From assembly GCA_003170135.1 (NCBI GenBank), contig PMZR01000082.1, forward strand, positions 1 to 52,658: a DNA stretch of 52,658 nt, read 5' to 3'. Shown piece after piece: positions 26,154 through 36,387 of this stretch (positions are counted from its first letter, which is position 1; every line of letters starts with the position of its first letter). Source of the DNA: Acidobacteriota bacterium (GTDB lineage Bacteria; Acidobacteriota; Vicinamibacteria; Vicinamibacterales; Fen-181). The notes beneath the pieces are model-generated. The model did no database searches, was not told where the DNA came from, and saw only the letters and a list, made by a program, of their open reading frames with translations. Made by a program: the position numbers and the translations under genes.

Positions 26154-28748
26154 TCACTCCGCTCGCAGCGCGATCACCGGGTCAACTCGCGCCGCGCGGC
26201 GCGCCGGCACCCAGGCAGCGACAAGCGCCGCAGCACCCATGAGAAACGCAACGGCCCCGAACGTCGCCGGATCGTGTGAAGTCGTTTCGAACAGAAAGCT
26301 CGCGATGACCCGCGTCGCGTAGAATGCGCCGGCCATCCCGGCCGCGAGTCCGAGAAGCGCGGGCCACGCCGCGTCCCGCACCACCATCAGCACCACGTCG
26401 GCGGGGCGGGCGCCGAACGCCGTCCGAATGCCGATCTCCTGCGTGCGGCGCGCGACGGCGTACGCCGTCATGCTGAAGATGCCGACCAGCGTGAGCAGCA
26501 GGCCAAGGCCGCCGAGCAGGCTGAAGAGCAATGTCCGCCGGCGCGGCGTGACCACCCTCTCGCCCAAGTCGTCAGTCCCGGACCGGATGCGTCCAACGAG
26601 CACCTTCGGCCCCACCCCCTGCGCCATCTGGCGCAAACGATCGCCGGACAGCACGGCCGATGAGCGCGGCCGAAGGACGATCCTCAAGGGGTGAGGTCGC
26701 GCAGTCTGGCCGTATAACTCGTAGGCCTCGGCCTTCACTGTCGACCGCGGACCAGAGTGCCGCACGTTGCCGACCACGCCGATGATCCGGCGTGGCACCT
26801 CGTCAATCATTTGCAGAAGCTGCCCCACGGGAGAACCGTCCGGGAAGAACAGCCTGGCGGCTTCTTCGTTGATCAGCAGGACATGCTCTGCGCTGGTTCG
26901 ATCCGACTCGGTCGGAGGCCGACCTCGTTTCACCGGCACGCCTATGGCTTCGAAATAGCCAGGCAGGACCTGCCTCACGTGGAGGTTGGTCTGGCCACCG
27001 CCCTTGACGAAAGTGGACATCGAGCCATCGCGCAACGGGACGTAGTCGACGGCACCCGCCGCAGCCAGCTCGGGCAACCTTCGAACCGCGCTGAGGAGCG
27101 CCGGATAGTACTGCTCCCGGACGGCGGGCGCAGGGTCGAGGGGCTCGACTTCCAGCGTCAGGACCGCGCTCGGGTCGAACCCCAGGTCAATCGCCGTGAG
27201 CCGCGCAAAGCTGCGAACCATCAGGCCGGCGCCGGCCAGCAGGACGACGGCCAGCGCGACTTCCGCGCCGATGAGCACTTGCCCGCCGCGTCGAGACAAC
27301 GCGGAGCCATGCCGGCGGTTGGCGGCGGCGAGCTGCGCGCCCATCCGGGCGCGCGAAATCCTGAGCGCCGGCACGAGGCCAACCCCCACCGAGCTGACGA
27401 TCGACACGATCGCGGCGAACGCCAGCACCGGGAGATTGATGGTCGCTGGAGAATTCGATGGCAGCGACATCGGAATGATCGCGACGAGCGCATCGAGAGA
27501 AGCCCAGGCGAGGATCAGCCCGACGAGTCCTCCGGCGAACGACAAGACGAGACTCTCGGTAAGGAGCTGTCGCACGAGGCGCGTTCGTCCCGCGCCAATC
27601 GATGCCCGAATGGCGAGCTCCGGCTCGCGAATCGCACCGCGGGCCAGGAGAAGACCTGCCACGTTGACACAGGCGATGAGCAGAATCAGGCCGACGGCGC
27701 ATGCCAGGGGCGTGATGGCCTTGCCGGACCCGCTGGTCTCGTCGTCGTACATCGATGTGAGCGCAACGCGAACATCCCTGGTGTCGCCGGGGCCGGGAGC
27801 GATTCCCCTGGTGAGGGCCGAGAGCTCCCGCTCGGCCTGCGCGAGCGTCACGCCGGGCCGCAGTCGTCCCTCCACAGGCGTACCTGACCCGCGGCGGTTC
27901 GTGCGGGATGCCGGAATCTGCTCCGGCTGCCAGACGGCCGTCTCGCGATAGAACCCCGCGGGCAGGACGCCAACGATGGTCGCCGGCACCCCCGCGATCC
28001 GGATGACACGGCCGAGGACACCAGGGGTCCCGCCGAAGCGACTCTGCCAGTAGCCATGCCCGAGCAGCGCGACGAGCGGGGCGCCTTCGCGTGTGTCTTC
28101 GATCTGGATGCCCCTGCCAAGAATCGGCTTGATGCCGTAGACTTCGAGGAAATCTTCGGAGACGTCGCCGACAATGAGACGCTCGGGTTCCCCCGCGTCG
28201 ACGATGAGAGGAAGAAAGCCAGTGACGCGGCCCATGCCTGCATGAGCGAAGATGCGTCCGGACGCGCGCCAGGCGCGGACGTCGGCCAGTGAAGGATCGT
28301 AGCTGGCCGATCTCCCGTTGCCTGTCTCGTGGACCATCACGTCGACCAGTTGCTCGGGGTGCGGATATGGCAGCGGTCGCAGCAGGGCCGCATCGATGAC
28401 GCTGAAGAGCGCGGTCGGAGCGCCGATGCCCAGCGCCAGGGTGAGGATCGCAACCACGGAGAACGCGCGGTGCTTGAGGAGGAGCCGCACGCCGTAGCGG
28501 ACGTCCTGGACAACGGTTTCCACGATCCCACCTCCTCGCACGTCGTAGCCGCGGTCCTGCATCAGCGCGAGATTGCCGAACCGCCTGGAGGCCGCGCGCC
28601 TGGCCTCGTGGGCCGCCAGCCCTTGACGTTCGTACTCCTCGGCGCGCATCTGCAGATGAAACTGCATCTCGTCGCGGATCTCTCCGGCGACGACATCATG
28701 TCGGACCAGCGCACGACACCTCGCGAGCACAAGACGCAGGATTCGCAT
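26154..28748 (-). CDS. ADOP-type ABC transporter permease, PadR-linked copy
   Basis: Encodes 864 aa. It starts with the helical N-terminal extension peculiar to ADOP proteins ('EMQFHLQMRAEEYERQGL', 'ARRAASRRFGN'), then a membrane helix ('FSVVAILTLALGIGAPTALF'), a MacB_PCD periplasmic domain, an FtsX block ('GLILLIACVNVAGLLLARG', 'RTRLVRQLLTESL'), a second periplasmic domain and a final FtsX block ending 'RRAARVDPVIALRAE'. No ATPase gene is adjacent. The ATG lies only five bases behind the padR stop, so the two form an operon; GGGAG precedes it inside the padR end. Confidence 0.9.
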   Translation of the reverse strand: MRILRLVLARCRALVRHDVVAGEIRDEMQFHLQMRAEEYERQGLAAHEARRAASRRFGNLALMQDRGYDVRGGGIVETVVQDVRYGVRLLLKHRAFSVVAILTLALGIGAPTALFSVIDAALLRPLPYPHPEQLVDVMVHETGNGRSASYDPSLADVRAWRASGRIFAHAGMGRVTGFLPLIVDAGEPERLIVGDVSEDFLEVYGIKPILGRGIQIEDTREGAPLVALLGHGYWQSRFGGTPGVLGRVIRIAGVPATIVGVLPAGFYRETAVWQPEQIPASRTNRRGSGTPVEGRLRPGVTLAQAERELSALTRGIAPGPGDTRDVRVALTSMYDDETSGSGKAITPLACAVGLILLIACVNVAGLLLARGAIREPELAIRASIGAGRTRLVRQLLTESLVLSFAGGLVGLILAWASLDALVAIIPMSLPSNSPATINLPVLAFAAIVSIVSSVGVGLVPALRISRARMGAQLAAANRRHGSALSRRGGQVLIGAEVALAVVLLAGAGLMVRSFARLTAIDLGFDPSAVLTLEVEPLDPAPAVREQYYPALLSAVRRLPELAAAGAVDYVPLRDGSMSTFVKGGGQTNLHVRQVLPGYFEAIGVPVKRGRPPTESDRTSAEHVLLINEEAARLFFPDGSPVGQLLQMIDEVPRRIIGVVGNVRHSGPRSTVKAEAYELYGQTARPHPLRIVLRPRSSAVLSGDRLRQMAQGVGPKVLVGRIRSGTDDLGERVVTPRRRTLLFSLLGGLGLLLTLVGIFSMTAYAVARRTQEIGIRTAFGARPADVVLMVVRDAAWPALLGLAAGMAGAFYATRVIASFLFETTSHDPATFGAVAFLMGAAALVAAWVPARRAARVDPVIALRAE

Positions 28749-28753
28749 GGGTC

Positions 28754-29083
28754 TCAACTCCCGAGCACGCCCTGCACCGCAGCCGTCAGCCGCGTCCAGC
28801 TCTCGGTCTCGGCCTCGAGCTGCCTGCGGCCCTGACGGGTCAGCCTGTAGAAGCGGGCGCGCCGCGCGGTGTCGGTCACGCCCCATTCGGACGACAGCCA
28901 CCCGCGTGCCTCCATGCGATAGAGGGCGGGATAGAGCGAACCCTCCTCGACCTGCAAGACTTCATTCGACAGCTGCTCGAGCCGGATGGCGATCGCATAC
29001 CCGTGAAGGCGGCCGTTCTGAAGTGTCTTCAGCACGAGCATGTCGAGCGTGCCATGCAGCTGGTCGCTGTTGGTCTTTGGCAT
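28754..29083 (-). CDS. PadR-family transcriptional regulator
   Basis: Encodes 109 aa: winged helix-turn-helix with 'LHGTLDMLVLKTLQNGRLHGYAI' (helix 1 and 2), 'LEQLSNEVLQVEEGSLYPALYRME' (recognition helix) and 'RRARFYRLTRQGRRQLEAE' (wing and dimerisation helix). PadR repressors of this short type control the permease gene directly behind them; loss of DNA binding on ligand sensing derepresses both. ATG 29083 is chosen because upstream codons of the open frame cross the promoter palindrome and show no similarity. Confidence 0.92.
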   Translation of the reverse strand: MPKTNSDQLHGTLDMLVLKTLQNGRLHGYAIAIRLEQLSNEVLQVEEGSLYPALYRMEARGWLSSEWGVTDTARRARFYRLTRQGRRQLEAETESWTRLTAAVQGVLGS

Positions 29084-29102
29084 GTCATACCCAGTCTTTC
29101 TA

Positions 29103-29113
29103 AGTCTAAGACT
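29103..29113. promoter_or_regulatory. candidate PadR operator
   Basis: AGTCT-A-AGACT, a perfect inverted repeat about 20 bases before the padR start, with an extra CTAAG half overlapping its left side. It sits where an autorepressor should bind in a padR-permease operon. On the minus strand a TAGAAT (29120-29125) could be the -10. Confidence 0.45.
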
Positions 29114-29127
29114 CAGGCATTCTAGGT

Positions 29128-29700
<573 letters not shown>

Positions 29701-29772
29701 TCACGGCGCCGAATGCACCGGGTCGGTGGCGCTCACGTGCCTTCATGATCGTACCGGGTCACGGTTTGGTCA

Positions 29773-29800
29773 TTGACGCTGTTTCGGCGCTCGATATACT
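29773..29800 (+). promoter_or_regulatory. near-consensus sigma-70 promoter, leaderless
   Basis: TTGACG (29773-29778), a 16-base spacer and TATACT (29795-29800). The ATG of the autotransporter is at 29807, exactly seven bases after the -10, so transcription should start on the start codon itself. This is the best promoter seen in the window. Confidence 0.7.
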
Positions 29801-29806
29801 CCATGC

Positions 29807-32800
29807 ATGAAATCCGGTCGGATCGCTCTCGTCGTGGCCATCGGTGTCCTCGTCGCCCTGGCGATGCCGGTCGCCGCCGGCGCCCAGACCACGTTCCACG
29901 TGGCGGATTCAGCCAGCCTCAATATGGCCATCACGTCGGCGGTGTCTGGCGATCAGATCATCTTCGACGCCAATATCACGCTGACGAGTGACCTGTCGTC
30001 GATCCAGGCCGACGTCACGATTGACGGCGCCGGCCATACCCTGTCGGGCAACAACCAGTTCCGCGGCCTGTTCATCACGACCACGACGGACCTCGTGCCC
30101 GTCAATGTCGCCATTGCGAACCTGACGATTCAGAACACCCTGGCGGCGGGCGGGAACGGGGGCGCCGGAACCGCCGGCGGCGGCGGCGGCGCGGGTCTCG
30201 GCGGTGCGCTGTATGTCGCCAACCTTGCGACCGTGACGGTGTCGAACGTGAACCTGGTCGGGAACACCGCGACCGGCGGCAGCGGGGGAGCCGGGGGGAC
30301 GGGCGTGGCGGGCGGCGGCGGCGGCGGCATGGGCGGCGCAGGCGCTTCAGGAGCCACCGGGGCTGGCGGCGGCGGCGGCATCGGTGCCGGTGCCAGCGGA
30401 GGAGAGGGAGCCACCGACGGGGCGGCCGGAATCCTGAGCGGTTACCCCGGCGGGGGCGGCACGATTATCAACACCTTTGGCGGTGCCAATGGCGGCGGCG
30501 GCGGGGCGGCGGCGCTGCCTTCGCGGGTGGCGGCGGCGGCGGCGCGAGCGGTGGCGATGGGGCGGGGCCGACCGGCGGTGCTGGCGGATACGGCGGCGGC
30601 GGCGGTGGCGCCGGTTTCGGTACGGGCACCGCTGCCGGGAACGGTGGATTTGGCGGCGGCAGCGGTGGCGGAGGCGATCTGGCCAGCGCGGGCGGGTTCG
30701 GCGGCGGCGGTGGGGGATCGGCCGCGGGGCTGACCAATGCCGGCGGGTTCGGTGGCGGCACGGGCGCGACGAGCGCCACCGGCAACGGCGGTGGCGGCGC
30801 GGGGCTGGGCGGCGCGATCTTCGTGGAGCAGGGCGGCGCAATCCAGGTGGCTGGCGGGTTCACGATCAACGGAAGCGTTGTCGCGGGTGGGTCCGCGTTG
30901 ACCGGCGCGACGGCCGGCTCGGCGTTCGGCTCGGGCATCTTCCTGCAGGGCGACGGCACGCTCGCGTTCGCGCCGCCATCGGGCGTGACGGTCACGATCG
31001 CCGATGCGATCGCGGATCAATTCGGCTCGGGTGGCGGCTCCGGCAGTTGGGGCCTGGTGAAGGACGGCGCGGGGACCGTCGTGCTGGGTGGCGCGAACAC
31101 CTACAGCGGGCAGACCCGGATCAACGCCGGCACCTTGAGCATCTCCGCCGACGCGAACCTCGGGGTCGGCGGCTCGCTGTTCATGAGCAACGACACGACG
31201 CTCGCGCTCACCGCGTCCGGCACCTATACGCACGACGCGTTCCTGGGCGGGAACACGCTCTTCAACGTTTCGCCAGGCCAGACGGCGACGTGGACCGGCA
31301 CCATCGGCGACATCGAAGCGCCTGCCGCGCTGCACGTCGCTGGTGGCGGCACCCTCGCGCTGGGCGGCTCGAGCAACACGTACGGCGGGGGCACCCTCGT
31401 AACCGGCGGCAGCACCGTCAGCGTCGGCGACGATTTCGTGCTCGGCCTGGGCGGCGTCACGCTGGGCGACGCGTCGAGTGTCGGAACGCTCGCGATCACG
31501 ACCGCGGGGACTTTCCTGTCGTCGCGTTCGTTCACGCTGGGCGCCGGCGGCGGCGTTATCGACACCAGCGCTTCGACCGATGCCACCCTGACCGGATTCA
31601 TCGACGGCGCCGGCGGGCTCACGAAGGCGGGGACGGGCGCGCTGACGCTGGCGGGCGTTTCCACCTACACCGGCCCGACGACCGTCAACGCCGGCACGCT
31701 CCGCGCCGGCGGATCGAGCGTTTTCGGGGTCAACCCGTCGCTCTTCATCGGATCGGCGGGCACCGTCGATCTGAACGGCTTCGGGCAGAGCCTCGATAGC
31801 ATCGGCGGAAGCGGGGCGCTTGCGCTCGGCGGCGGCGCGGACGTGACGATCGGCGGCGCGAATGCCAGCAGTGCGTTCGGCGGCACGATTGCGGGCACGG
31901 GCGGTCTCGTGAAGGTCGGGTCTGGCACGTTGACGCTCAGCGGCGCCAGCACGTACACCGGCGGAACGACCGTGAACGGCGGCGCGCTCGTCGGTACGAC
32001 CGCCAGCCTGCAGGGCAACATCGCGAACGCCGCCACGGTTGTCTTCGACCAGAGCACGACCGGCACCTACTCGGGCGTGATGAGCGGTTCCGGATTGTTG
32101 ATCAAGGCCGGCACGGGCACGCTGACGCTCGGCGCCGCCAATACGTTCAGTGGCGGCGTATCGATCCAGGCCGGCACGCTCAGTGTCGGGGCGGACGCGA
32201 ACCTGGGATCCGGTGGAACCGTGTCGCTCGCCGATGCGGCGACGCTCGCCATCACCGGTTCGGGCACCTACACCCACGGGCTCGGCCTGGCCGGGCGGCC
32301 GCTCGTCACGATCGGCGCCGGACAGGCGGTGACGTGGAGCGGCGTGGCGGCCGACGGCGGGTCGGCCGGCGCGCTGCAACTGGTCGGCGGCGGCACGCTC
32401 ACGCTTGCCAATGCCGCCAACACGTATTCGGGCGGCACGCTCGTGGCCGGTGGGAGCACGCTGAAGGTCGGCGCCGATGGGGTGCTCGGCGCGCCAGGTG
32501 CGGGAATCGGACTGGGCGACGCAGTCACAACGGCCAGGCTGGCGATCGATGCCGGCGGGACGTTCAATTCATCGCGGTCGATCGCCGTGGGATCGTTCGG
32601 TGCGACGATTGACACCGCCGCGGGAACGAGCGCGACCTTCAGCGGCGCGCTCACGGGGAACGGCAGCCTGACGAAGACGGGCGCTGGCGCGCTGACGCTC
32701 GCGGGCGCGAGCACCTTCTCGGGTGCCACGTCCACTCTGGCCGGAACGCTGCGCGCGGGCCACACGAACCTGTTCGGCGCCGACGCCGTGCTGGCGATTG

Positions 32801-35058
32801 CCGGGCCCGCGACGGTGGACCTGAACGGGTTCAACCAGACCGTTGGCTCGCTTTCGGGCACAGGGACGCTCGCGCTCGGGAGCGCGACGCTGACCTTTGG
32901 CGGCGACAATTCCGATACGCTGTTCAGCGGCGCCATCACGGGCTCGGGCCGGCTCGTCAAGAACGGCGCGGGCACGCTCGATCTCATCGGCACCAACAGC
33001 TACACCGGCGGCCTGACGCTGAACGGCGGCACGCTGCTCGCCACCACGGCGACCACCACGGGAAACATCGTCAACAACGCCGCCATCGTGTTCAATCAGC
33101 CGGGCACTGGCACCTTTAGCGGCTCCATGAGCGGCACCGGGTCGTTCACGAAGACCGGCCCGGGAACGCTCATCCTCACCGGCGCGAATACGTACACCGG
33201 GGGAACCACCGTGTCCGCCGGCACGCTCTCCGGCAATGCGACGAGCCTGCAGGGCGTGATTCAGGACAACGCGGCTTTGATTTTCAACCAATCCACCGAC
33301 GGGACCTTCAACGGCGCAATCTTCGGATCGGGATCGCTGACCAAGACCGGGCTGGGCACGCTCACCATCTCGAGCGTGAATCCGTTCACGGGGCCGACGA
33401 CGATCAGCCAGGGTACGCTCGCCCTGAATGGCTCGCTGGGCGGGGACGTGAACGTCGGCGCCACGGCCGCGCTGCGCGGGGCCGGCTTCATCGGCGGCTC
33501 CCTGAACGTCGCCGGCTCGCTCTTCGTGCCGGCGCCGGGCAGTGCGCTCGCGACCTTCAACGGGACGCTCGGCGGCCCGCACGCGGCGTCGGTGTTCGCG
33601 TCCGCCAGCCAGACGCCTTCGCTCGTCGTGAACGGCAACCTGACGACGTTGCCCGGCTCGGTGCTCGATTTCACGGTGACGCCCAGCGGCGTGGCCCCGA
33701 TTGTCGTGAACGGCAGCGCGAGCCTGTCGGGCACGCTCATCAATCTGACGATCAACGATCCGTCGCCGGCGCGGCACGCGAGCTATGTGGCGCTGACCGC
33801 GGCCAAGGGCATGACCGTCAACGGCCTCACCCTGTCCACCCCGCCCACGGGGATCGTCCCGATCCTGAAATACGACCCGAACGCGATGTTCGTCACCGTC
33901 CTGAACATGAACGTTCCGCTGGCGACGGCGGTGACCTCGCCCAACGCCGCGGCGGTCGGCCAGGCGCTCGACGCCATCAAGGGCGGTGCCACCGGCGACC
34001 TGCGCACGGTCGTGCAGGAACTCACGGCGCTCGATGATCCAGCGCTCAACGCCGCGCTCGGAAGCCTCGCGGGCGAGTTGCACGCATCGGAGTTGCGGCT
34101 CACCGTCGACGACAGCCTCGCGATGACCGATCTCGTCCGCGAGGCGATGTCCGACCGCGATCACGAAGGCGACGATGGCCGCCGCAAGACCACCGGCGCG
34201 AGCTCCGTGCGGTTCTGGTTCCAGCTCGCGGGCGACCATGCGCGGTTTACGCCGGGTGGCCTCGATGCCGCGGTCGCGAACGTCGGAGGCGGCGGCGGCG
34301 GATTCGACTTCCGCCCGACGACCCGTCTCACCCTCGGCGGCGGCGGATCATTCAGCCGCGGCGCGCTCTCGATGCTCGGACTCGGCGGGTCGAGCGACCT
34401 GCAGGCGCCGCGGGCGTTCAGTTACGGAGGCTACAACTTCGGGCCGATCGGCATCCATGCCGGCTGGAGCGCCGCGAAGACCTCCTACACGACGCAGCGT
34501 CCGATTGCGTTCACCGCGACGGTCACCGCCCAGAACGGCGAGGAACCGCTCACGGGCGGCATCAATCGAGTGGCCGAAAGCGTTCAGGACGGTCTCACGC
34601 GTGACACCTGGGCCGATTGGCAGAACACGATGAAGGTGAAGACGTGGACGCTCGACTGGAAACTCGGCTGGCGCGCCGCCACCTTCACTCGCAATCCGTT
34701 CAGCGAGACCGGCGCTGATTCCATCTCGCTCAGCGGCGCCGAGAAGTCCCTCAAGACCCAGGAGGCCGACGTCGACGTCCACGTCTTCCGCCGGACCGGC
34801 ACCTGGCGTCCGCGCGTGCTGGTGACCTACCGCCGGCAGTTCGGCGACGATGCGACGGGCGCCGACGTCCAGTTCGTGAACCAGCCGGCAGGCAGCTTCG
34901 TGGTCAATGGCGTGCCGATCGCCCAGGACGAATTTCACCTGATCGCCGGTGTGACGATGCGAACGGGATTGGGTCTCGAATACACGTTCGAGTACGAGAC
35001 GCGCGTGGCGAAGGACGAGAACCACCAGGGCGTGCACTTCCGGGTCCGGTTCAAGTAA
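29807..35058 (+). CDS. autotransporter adhesin with PATR repeats (frame interrupted once)
   Basis: About 1,750 aa once one base is restored. Order: signal peptide ('ALVVAIGVLVALAMPVAAGAQ'); a beta-helix start with 'ADVTIDGAGHTLSGNNQFRG'; a poly-glycine region (about 30,140-30,810); roughly ten passenger-associated transport repeats of the form 'G-x-G-x-L-x-L-x-G-x-N-x-Y-x-G-x-T'; and from about 34,190 a C-terminal beta-barrel ending in Phe-Lys ('VHFRVRFK'). Type V secretion: the barrel inserts in the outer membrane and displays the passenger. In the plain sequence the first ORF stops at 30733 with a nonsense tail. Adding one G to the GGGG at 30503-30506 joins it to the main 1,411-aa ORF and keeps a Gly-rich frame. 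The passenger has almost no Cys, as usual. Confidence 0.85.
31120..33220 (+). repeat. two tandem ~1.05-kb modules inside the autotransporter
   Basis: The protein segment beginning 'ADANLGVGGSLFMSNDTTLALT' (about 31,147) recurs as 'ADANLGSGGTVSLADAATLAIT' (about 32,190), and the order of the following PATR units is the same in both copies. The period is about 1,045 bases (348 codons). A third, partial copy follows ('GNIVNNAAIVFNQPGTGTFSG'). Confidence 0.6.
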
Positions 35059-35120
35059 GCGGCGGCCACCGACGAGCGGCCCTGTCCGCGTCGTGCCGGC
35101 CGCGCCGCCCGCGGCACCCG

Positions 35121-35151
35121 CCGTACGTTACGCTGTAGTGACCGTACGGTC
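35121..35151. promoter_or_regulatory. candidate operator: 12-bp palindrome plus a second half-site
   Basis: GACCGTACGGTC (35140-35151) is a perfect palindrome. Its core CGTACGG is also the right arm of a larger inverted repeat with CCGTACG at 35121-35127, two helical turns away centre to centre. It lies 15 bases before the next gene's ATG. The shape resembles TetR-family operators, but no TetR gene is in the window. Confidence 0.4.
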
Positions 35152-35165
35152 TGCAGGGGGACGCC

Positions 35166-35600
35166 ATGGCACTGGTTTCCGTGTTCTTGAGTCTGATGCT
35201 GGTCGCCACCTCGGCCGACAAGCACGTCGTCGTGGTGGCCGCCGCCGATTCGCCCGTTCGACTCGATCGAGCGACGATCCTGACGGCGGCCGAGGGTCCT
35301 CCGGTCCTGTACTTCGCAGCGATCAATCTGACCGATGACCAGCTGGAGCAGTTCACCGTCATCGCGTTCGTCTTCGATGCCGACGGAACGCTGAAGGCGA
35401 GGCAGACCGCGCCGGCTCGGCGGACGCTCGACGCGCGCAGTACGAAGTATTCCGCGATCGTGCTCGACGGATCGGCGATCGCTGCCACCGACGTGATCGT
35501 CGTCGGCGTGAACCAGGCACAGCGCGCCGGCTCCGAGACCTGGTGGCGCGCGGATCTTCAAGCCGCGGCCGCAGGCGCGGCCCGACAGAAGAGCCCATAA
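35166..35600 (+). CDS. exported hypothetical protein
   Basis: Encodes 144 aa with a short signal peptide ('LVSVFLSLMLVATSA') and a beta-rich body ('VLYFAAINLTDDQLEQFTVIAFVFDADGTLK', quoted in part) resembling an Ig-like sandwich. GCAGGGGGG precedes the ATG. A palindromic operator candidate lies upstream and a terminator downstream, so this looks like a single-gene unit. No family recognised. Confidence 0.7.
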   Translation: MALVSVFLSLMLVATSADKHVVVVAAADSPVRLDRATILTAAEGPPVLYFAAINLTDDQLEQFTVIAFVFDADGTLKARQTAPARRTLDARSTKYSAIVLDGSAIAATDVIVVGVNQAQRAGSETWWRADLQAAAAGAARQKSP

Positions 35601-35659
35601 ATGGACGCCAGAACCGAATGAGGTTTGCGGCTTCAACAAGTCAACCTCTGCCGGGCTGA

Positions 35660-35686
35660 ACAGGAGCGCCGGCCCCTGTCTTTTTT
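35660..35686 (+). terminator. intrinsic terminator
   Basis: ACAGG-a-GC, tetraloop GCCG, GC-c-CCTGT followed by C and TTTTTT; it ends transcription 60-85 bases behind the exported hypothetical gene. Confidence 0.65.
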
Positions 35687-35886
35687 ACTCCATTCCGCTG
35701 GTGCTCGTCCGACCGCCAAATACACCCGGTGCACGCCACTGCGTAGCGGCCAGCCAGGTTCGGCCCAAAGTCGCGCCGGTGTGGGCGGCGCACACACCAG
35801 GCTCATCTGGCACCAGGATTGCTCAGCTGCACCCGGGTACCTCTGATTCTTGATGGCCTTCGGTCCTGTGTGACCTCCTTGCGGGC

Positions 35887-36070
35887 GGCCCGTTCCGGTT
35901 CGGCGCAAGGCATGCGCTGGCGGCGTTCAGCGTGTTCACGGTGGCGATGAGCCTCTATCTCGACCACCGCATCATGGCCATCTATACGGGCTCGGTGGAG
36001 GTCAATCAGCGATGGGCGCAGCGGCTGACGCACTACTCGGAACTGGGCCAACTCGCCGCGGCGGTAGCTT
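35887..36070 (+). pseudogene. fragment of a membrane sensor histidine kinase
   Basis: The frame reads 'FRFGARHALAAFSVFTVAMSL' then 'YLDHRIMAIYTGSVEVNQRW' and 'LTHYSELGQLAAAV': one transmembrane helix and the start of an extracytoplasmic helical segment, as in sensor kinases. Similarity stops at the Ala-Ala-Ala-Val; no kinase domain follows. In-frame sequence runs on into the response-regulator start 75 bases later. I infer that most of the kinase was deleted. No start codon with a ribosome binding site remains. Confidence 0.5.
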
Positions 36071-36144
36071 CGTGCTGCCGAGAGTTCCCATCTAGGGTCA
36101 GCAGGCCGCCTGGCAGGCGGCACGATGGCGTCGAGGAGAAACGC

Positions 36145-36240
36145 ATGGCGAAGACCGTATTGGTGGTCGATGACGAGTCCGGGATCGTCAAGGAACTCCT
36201 GGAGATGCTCTCGAGAGTTCTCGGCGAAGTCAGTCGATAG
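36145..36240 (+). pseudogene. truncated response-regulator receiver domain
   Basis: ATG 36145 has GAGGAGA seven bases upstream and begins 'MAKTVLVVDDESGIVKELLEML', a typical receiver start with the acidic Asp pair. The protein ends after 31 codons ('SRVLGEVSR'), before the phosphorylated Asp. A heptad-word array begins at the stop, so the rest of the gene is gone. Together with the kinase fragment it is a decayed two-component system. Confidence 0.6.
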
Positions 36241-36242
36241 GC

Positions 36243-36381
36243 GGTGACTGGCAGCTGGTCGTCGGCGGCTGGCAGTTCGCTGTTCGCCTTTGATCGTTGA
36301 TGGCCGACAGTCGATGGTTCATCGTTCGGCCGGCACCGGCGCGTGCCAAAACGTTGAACCATCAACCATCGACTATCGGGT
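36243..36381. repeat. degenerate 7-base-word array with inverted arm (site B)
   Basis: Thirteen consecutive 7-mers from 36243, for example GGCAGCT, GGCGGCT, GGCAGTT, then GATCGTT and GATGGTT. After a ~20-base core, the complementary words GAACCAT, CAACCAT and CGACTAT follow, again with period 7. Positions 36307-36327 and the reverse complement of 36356-36376 agree at 18 of 21 bases, so the transcript could form a long hairpin. It lies between the truncated regulator and the 3' end of the M28 peptidase gene. Confidence 0.65.
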
Positions 36382-36387
36382 TCCCCG

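Noticed and set aside
30442..34239. long minus-strand frames (645 and 556 aa) opposite the autotransporter
   Set aside because: They mirror the Gly/Thr-rich repeats and have no domain of their own.
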